From: Heliocidaris tuberculata
Taxonomy: Eukaryota > Echinodermata > Echinoidea > Camarodonta > Echinometridae
Direction of reading: 5' to 3'
Length of the DNA: 64,000 nucleotides
Assembly: GCA_025618425.1 (NCBI GenBank)
Contig: CM046836.1
Coordinates: forward strand, 29,034,140-29,098,139
Every line of letters starts with the position of its first letter. The first letter of the stretch is position 1. The translations under genes and the position numbers were made by a program. A model generated the notes under the pieces. The model worked only from the letters and a program-made list of their open reading frames with translations, was not told where the DNA came from and searched no databases. This document shows positions 58,515 to 64,000 of the stretch, piece after piece.

Positions 58515-59816
58515 CAGTGTGAGTCAGAAAAAATGTTACACTTTTTAAAATGCTTATAGTTATATTACAAATATGATAGAATTATCATAATTATTGCACC
58601 ACAGTTAGCATGGTTAGATAGAATAACTCTTCCAGTTTTATTTGATACCACATTTGTGGGGAACCAGTATTGAATTTACTGGATGTGTCGACGTCTTCAG
58701 ACGTCAGATAAGCTTTGTACATGTATGTATACTACAACTATAAGTGGGTGAAAACCCATTTGCGCCCACTCACACTTATGGCATATGCGAGGTTATTGGA
58801 GATAACCTTGCACTCTGTACCTTCATACCATGATCAATTGCCTTCCATAGCCTAGGCAAGTGTGTGATATCTTGCCCATATGTATGCAGGAGACATGGGA
58901 GAGGAGCAAGATCACTGACCAAAAATATAGCCTGAAAATTTCACTTGATCAAGATGATAAAGATCCTATCGTAGGATCTGGCATGAAATTAGATATTCTA
59001 TCAATTAGTAAAATGTAGAAGGAAGTCTTTTCTCAAAATTTTGCCGATTATATTGGTGTTTTTACCTCTTCAACTTAGATGTTGTGACAGGCCAAAATTG
59101 ACACAGCCCCATATAGTGATGGTCCCGTGAGTGATTTGCGCCAACATCAACTAGATCTATGCCTTGTCTGATTTGGATGAGACTGCACGCACAATGAGCA
59201 AAAAAGCCTTTTGTAATGATAATTGAGTTATTCCAAATCAGGCAAGGGGCTGTTGAAGTTAATGCTCAAAAGCTCCTGTGGAATGGCCCCCAAGACCTCC
59301 AGACTTGACACCCATGGACCTTTTCGTCGGGTTCCTGAAGTCCAAGGTGTACAGCAGCCCACCTGAGGACCTGGATGACTTGCAGGCAGGCAGACACTTC
59401 GTAGGGCCAATGACAGCAATGCTCCATCAGCCTAAAAAAAAATTGAGAGAAACGGACACCATGTGGAAGATTGAAAGCTATGTCCAAGTGCCCAAAATGA
59501 CAATTCATTTATTTATTGGTTCTCATGTTTATTTGTCTTGATTAAACATATGCATAAACTTTAAGCTCATTGCTTATGTGAATGTTGTTGTCTCTGTTTC
59601 AGCAGATAATATACGACTTGGTGCAAATGAGTTTTGACTATATTTCAAACAATGGCTGTTGTGCACTCAACCATAACAGCAACATTGAAACAAATGTTAC
59701 CAAACAACAAAGGAATATATACTCTATCCATACATGCTAAAACTACTCTGTTAATCCCACAATTTTTAAAACAATACTCAATTTAAAAAGTGTAACATTT
59801 TTTCTGACTCACACTG
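58515..59816 (+). mobile_element. Tc1/mariner-superfamily transposon, decayed
   Basis: About 1.3 kb between inverted ends CAGTGTGAGTCAGAAAAAAT and its inverse, with TA on both sides (58513-58514, 59817-59818). Inside, 59278-59400 encodes a WPPRPPDLTPMDLF...LKSKVYSSPPEDLDDL segment. This is the C-terminal catalytic region of a mariner/Tc3-like transposase. The rest of the protein is not readable, so this is a pseudogene copy. Confidence 0.8.
59278..59400 (+). pseudogene. Transposase fragment (mariner/Tc3-like)
   Basis: PPDLTPMD followed by FLKSKVYSSPPEDLDDLQ matches, from memory, the block around the last catalytic acidic residue in this transposase group. Upstream catalytic Asp motifs are absent and the frame is broken. 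Confidence 0.65.
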
Positions 59817-60056
59817 TAGTAACTGTTAGAATTTCACTCATAGGCCCTTGCCCAGGTGGGACTGTGTCAAACATTCACTGTTGCAGTAGTCAAAAACAGA
59901 CAACAAAATTGCTCTAAGCAATATTTAATTTTCTTAAATTTGCTAGATTACCTGATTCAAGGACTCTTCAACTCTTACCAATATGCTACAAATTTGAGGT
60001 TTCAGAATTGAAAGTGAAATTTTAAATAATTATTTTCCTCTCATGTATGGATGATG

Positions 60057-60350
60057 TTAGCTGTACGAGCTCCGTGGCTTATCAATCTGGTACTGGTCCC
60101 CGGAGCTGTACAGGGGATGCATGTATGGTGTGTGGAGGAGGATAACACAAAAAAAACCTAGATCTAAATATCACCCATTCCCACATACTGTGAGCCATGC
60201 AAACCACCTTAGGAGTTTGCTAAAGGGGTTACCTTCCAGGCTCTAGAAAAATTGTAAAAATTGAATGAATAAAAAAGGGGAAAAAAACATTTAAAAATCG
60301 GCAGGTGTGATCAGGTTTTTCTTACCTTGCACATGTAACTTGTATATACT
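60057..60350 (+). repeat. Interspersed repeat, copy B (partner at 17529)
   Basis: Same order of blocks as 17529-17830, without the telomere-core insertion found beside copy A. Non-coding. Confidence 0.6.
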
Positions 60351-60852
60351 GACTACACGATAAATGATAAAAGATGGATGATCGATGTGGTTGTTGATTT
60401 TAGTAGATCAGACTCTTGTCGGCTGTTGGCAGCTTTTGGAAAATCAATTACCATTTCTTGGTATCCTCTTGGCTGCTGTTGGCATCTTTTAGTAGGACCC
60501 ACACGAATGCCCATTATTTCTTGTTTCATGATCGATCGATCTTAGATTGGGCAAGATGAAGAAGTTTTCACATCCCTGTCATGCTGCTTTGTGGGTACCT
60601 GGGTCAATGTGCAGGGGCGGTGGCATGCTAGCTTTAAAGGGGCATGCATGACCATGGCAGACCTGTCTCAAAATCTCTGACTCTGCTGACAAGCCCCCCC
60701 CCCCCCCCCCCCCCCTGGTCAAAATTTTTGTAGGTTCTCACATTTGGAGTTGGGAGGATGTAGGTTATGGATGGATGACTGTATTTCAGAACCCATATTT
60801 TTGTTTTATTAAATGTTCAGCTTAAGAGGAGATCACACACAGGAGAAGCAAT

Positions 60853-63464
60853 ATGGCCCATGCTTTGAAGCAGACCTCCTACCATCTATGGTTGATATCA
60901 AGAATCTGCCATGAAACTTTGTGTCAGAGGTCACCAACATTCTACCAATCATTAGGAAGAGCACTCTGTTCACACCAATCCCTGAGAAGCTACACATCTG
61001 GTCACAGAAAAGAGGAGGAATACAGATATGAGTACTCTCCAACCAAAAAGTACACCTCTACTCCAATGTCAGCAGTAGATGAAGGAGGAGGAAGAGAAGG
61101 AGGGGATAGTGGAAAAAAAGAAGAACAAACCTTTGGAAGGCTCTCTACTAAGTTTAAGCATAAGGTAAAGAAGACATTTTGTTGACATATCATGAGAGTA
61201 ATCTTCAAGGAGAATGCATCATTGGTTCAGTACTTTAAAAAAGGAGAAATATTTGTGTTAGATACAAGCTTAGTAGATAACTCATTTGTCAGTACAAGGC
61301 AATGGGGAGGGGGTTAAAAGATGTGTCAAATGTGTTATTCAGGTTTTTCTTTTCAACTGTCATAAACTATGAGTTACTCAGAAAAACTACTTCACTTCAG
61401 AGCATGATGTGAAGTGATTTGGGAAAGATTATAAGTTTCACAAATATTGTAAGGTTTCTGTAATTGTACTTGTAAATTTAGATCTACATTTTTATCATTT
61501 ATCATCTTATCTATCAAGAAGGGCTCTTTTAACAGGATTTCAGAATGCTACAATAAATATGTTGATTATGACTAATTCTTTATCTCTTTATTTTCAGTAT
61601 CAGCCACTTGGTAGCGATGTGATAGAGGAAATACAGGAGGCTGAGCTGGGTAGTGAATGGGTGCAGCCTCGTGTCCAGAGAAATACTCCCATCTGGTATG
61701 GCAATCAGATGAAGAAACTTATCAAGGAAGATAAGGTTAGTTCTATTATCATAACTCTGAATCTTGGATTCAGATAACTGTATTCTATCTTCCTAATCCT
61801 ATCCATCTATCTATAATTTTTTTAATTTTATTTTCTTTTACATTTTAGTATTTCTATCTATCTATCTACATCTATTATGTACATGTATCTATGTATCTCC
61901 TTATCTTTCTTCATATTGGTCTGTCTATCGATCTGTATACCTGTCTATTTATCTGTATATCTATTATCTGTCTGTTTATCTATTTCTACTATCTATTTGT
62001 CTATCATTTTATGTATCTATTATCTATATATCTCTATTATCTATAATTCTATGTATCTATTCTGTCTATCTCTTATCTATCATTCTATCCATATATCTAT
62101 CTATCTTTCTATATATATATCTGTTTATCAATTAAGAATCTTTCGATATATTTATCTATCTATTTATCTATCTGTCTATCTACCTTACGGCCTCCATTGA
62201 TCTTTCTATGAAGCCAGTGACATGCCAGTATGTGAAATCAATCAATAACAAATATCTATTTATGTATTGATTGATCCATTCAACAGTTCATCAGTTGATC
62301 AATTCTTTATCTCTTTTTTTCTCCTTTTCCATCTGTCTTTATTCATCTCTGTATCAGTATGTGCAATTACCAAATCAGTATGTAAAACCACAAACTTGTA
62401 AATTGATTGCTACTTTATAAGGAGATCTTTACAGATAAGATGGATGTACTTCTATAAACATGAGACATGCGTCTTGAAGAGACTATCAAGAAATATCGTC
62501 TGTATTTCTAGGAGATTGTATCACTACTGGTCATGTGGTGATTCTCTCTTCTGTCTCCAATGAGGTAAAAGAAATGGTCTACATGTAATTGTCATTGAAT
62601 TTAGGAATATATGATAAAAGATTTTCGAATTGTTGTAAGTACAACGATTATTCCTTTATCTCTATGTCTAGTTATCTGAAGCCATTGAGCTGCTAGAGGT
62701 GACAATGTTGAAAGAAGCAAAGGTGTTCCCTACAGAGTATAACTACAATATCCTGATAGGGGCTTGTGGAAGAGCAGGCTATACAGACAAGGCTTTCAAA
62801 CTCTATAACAGGGTAAGATGATTGTTTGTTTGTCAAATATCCTTTCTATAGTAGGGTAAGAATGGGAGTGAGTCCAGAGTGGGCCTGGTCTCAGACAGGA
62901 CACAAAGGCTAATATAAATATGTATGAGCATCTCTTCAATCTTCACTCAATGCAGACATCTTGACCTGTTTTTAGAGGAGGGGTGAGTCCGGACTTAATC
63001 TGAATTGGTAGTGGATTTTCTGTTATATGAATGGCATCTGCATTACTTGATGCAGATTGAGATTTCTCCTTGTGGATATGCTTTTTGTTTTACACAAGGT
63101 TAGTGGAGAAAAAATGAAAGCATGTCAATATTAGGTATTAAGAAATGGATGAAACTTAATACAATAGAAATTCATGAAACATTGAAATTCATATGAATTT
63201 AAATGGAAATGATTTTTTTAAAGCAAACATTGTTAACAAGATTAAGCTAATCTCAAGATCTTGAGGGCAGGTATCATTGTATATTGATATTCATATAAAT
63301 CATTTGTCTTTATTATCTTACAGATGAAGGAGAGAGGATTAGAACCCAGTAGTGTGACGTACACAGCACTCTTTAACGCTTGCTCAGAATCGCCATGGAA
63401 ACAGACAGATGGTGTGACGAGACTCAAGAAACTTCACCAACAACTCCTTGAAAAATCTGTCAAG
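60853..63464 (+). CDS. PTCD1: Pentatricopeptide repeat domain protein 1, N-terminal part
   Basis: Four coding exons: 60853-61164, 61598-61735, 62672-62812 and 63324-63464. All end in phase 0 with GT-AG borders, and the gene runs past the window. The 244 residues start with an Arg/Ser/Thr-rich segment with almost no acids (about 1-55), a likely mitochondrial targeting sequence. A charged linker follows ([11 protein letters not shown]). [28 protein letters not shown] then opens the pentatricopeptide repeats, including [49 protein letters not shown]. In mammals PTCD1 is a mitochondrial matrix RNA-binding protein that acts on leucine tRNAs, 16S rRNA and ribosome assembly. It lies head to head with NPRL3, 14.7 kb away. 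Confidence 0.92.
61800..62200. repeat. Degenerate (TCTA)n microsatellite
   Basis: ATCT/GTCT-rich tract of about 400 bp in the second PTCD1 intron. The Leu/Ser/Ile/Tyr-rich open frame across it is not a gene. Confidence 0.9.
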
Positions 63465-64000
63465 GTGAGTTCAAGTTTCTTCTCAATAAGCTTGCAGATA
63501 CATGTTATGCACTAAAACAGTTGAACAAAGTGTCTATCCCAGTGCAACATGTACTGAAAAGATGTCATTCAGCTTGCAAAACTTTTCGGTACATTGGATT
63601 GAATAGGTTGAATAGGAAATATTCAGCACATTTGGCTCAGTGAGTATTTTGTGGTCAAAAACACAAACTCCTGTTAAATGGTTCCTGCTTGTTATCTATA
63701 CAATATACCATGAGTCAGATGTAAATATTTGTAATGAAAATAGAATAGTTTAATGAAGGATAACTGCAGAGATTGTTTTGAAACAGGTGTTTTAGCACTT
63801 GACTGGAGACACAAATGCATTAATCTTTATTTGCCACTTTTCAATCAGGTGTAGGGTGATTCCATGCAATGTGTCCCGTGCCACATATGACATTTATCCA
63901 TATATTTCATCCACAATCTCTTGATATGACAGTGAATAATGGTAGAGATACCAGAAAGAACCACTATTCAATGGTCATATCAAGTGATTCTTCATTTTTT

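Noticed and set aside
59228..59508. Two minus-strand frames of 63 and 80 codons
   Set aside because: Shadows of the plus-strand transposase fragment.

Overview
The window is animal nuclear DNA. It has interrupted genes with GT-AG introns, low GC, dense interspersed repeats, and four recognisable orthologue-level genes. The gene content, the very frequent foldback (palindromic) mobile elements, elements with tandem-repeat cores and a CR1-like retroelement fit a marine invertebrate deuterostome. My best guess is an echinoderm, probably a sea urchin. This is an inference of moderate confidence; no marker in the window fixes the species.

Layout. (1) 1-8882, plus strand: ten 3' exons of a sorting-nexin gene (SNX29-like: coiled coil, then PX domain). 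Its stop codon lies in the first unit of an 88-bp tandem repeat that continues into the 3' untranslated region. (2) 8883-19389: no gene recognised. This stretch holds several DNA-transposon derivatives, including a MITE with identical 36-bp inverted ends, a TTAA-flanked element nested inside another element, a five-unit tandem-repeat element, a GAT microsatellite and a foldback with a TTAGGG core. (3) 19467-21508, plus strand: a complete three-coding-exon gene for N-methylpurine DNA glycosylase (MPG). (4) 21509-26150: intergenic foldbacks. (5) 26355-46133, minus strand: a complete 14-exon NPRL3 gene (588 residues deduced). Its introns hold an intact Tc1-type transposon, a SINE with a very long TAA tract, a 1.2-kb pyrimidine tract, a 5'-truncated CR1-like element and a second telomere-core foldback. 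(6) 46134-60852: intergenic. About 3.6 kb and 5.1 kb of one ~225-bp satellite lie in opposite orientation around a 2.2-kb spacer, followed by a degenerate DNA transposon. (7) 60853 to the end, plus strand: the first four coding exons of PTCD1.

The four proteins have unrelated jobs: endosomal membrane binding, base excision repair, GATOR1/mTORC1 control and mitochondrial RNA metabolism. What links them is position. MPG and NPRL3 lie tail to tail, as they do beside the vertebrate alpha-globin locus. NPRL3 and PTCD1 lie head to head, separated by the inverted satellite.

The most promising unexplained signals are: two 211-bp foldbacks with telomere-like cores and 8-9 bp flanking direct repeats; the mirror-image satellite arrays; and tandem amplification of the final coding segment in both SNX29 and NPRL3. 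All calls come from reading the sequence by eye. Exon borders rest on GT-AG signals, phase continuity and remembered family similarity. No alignment or database search was run.
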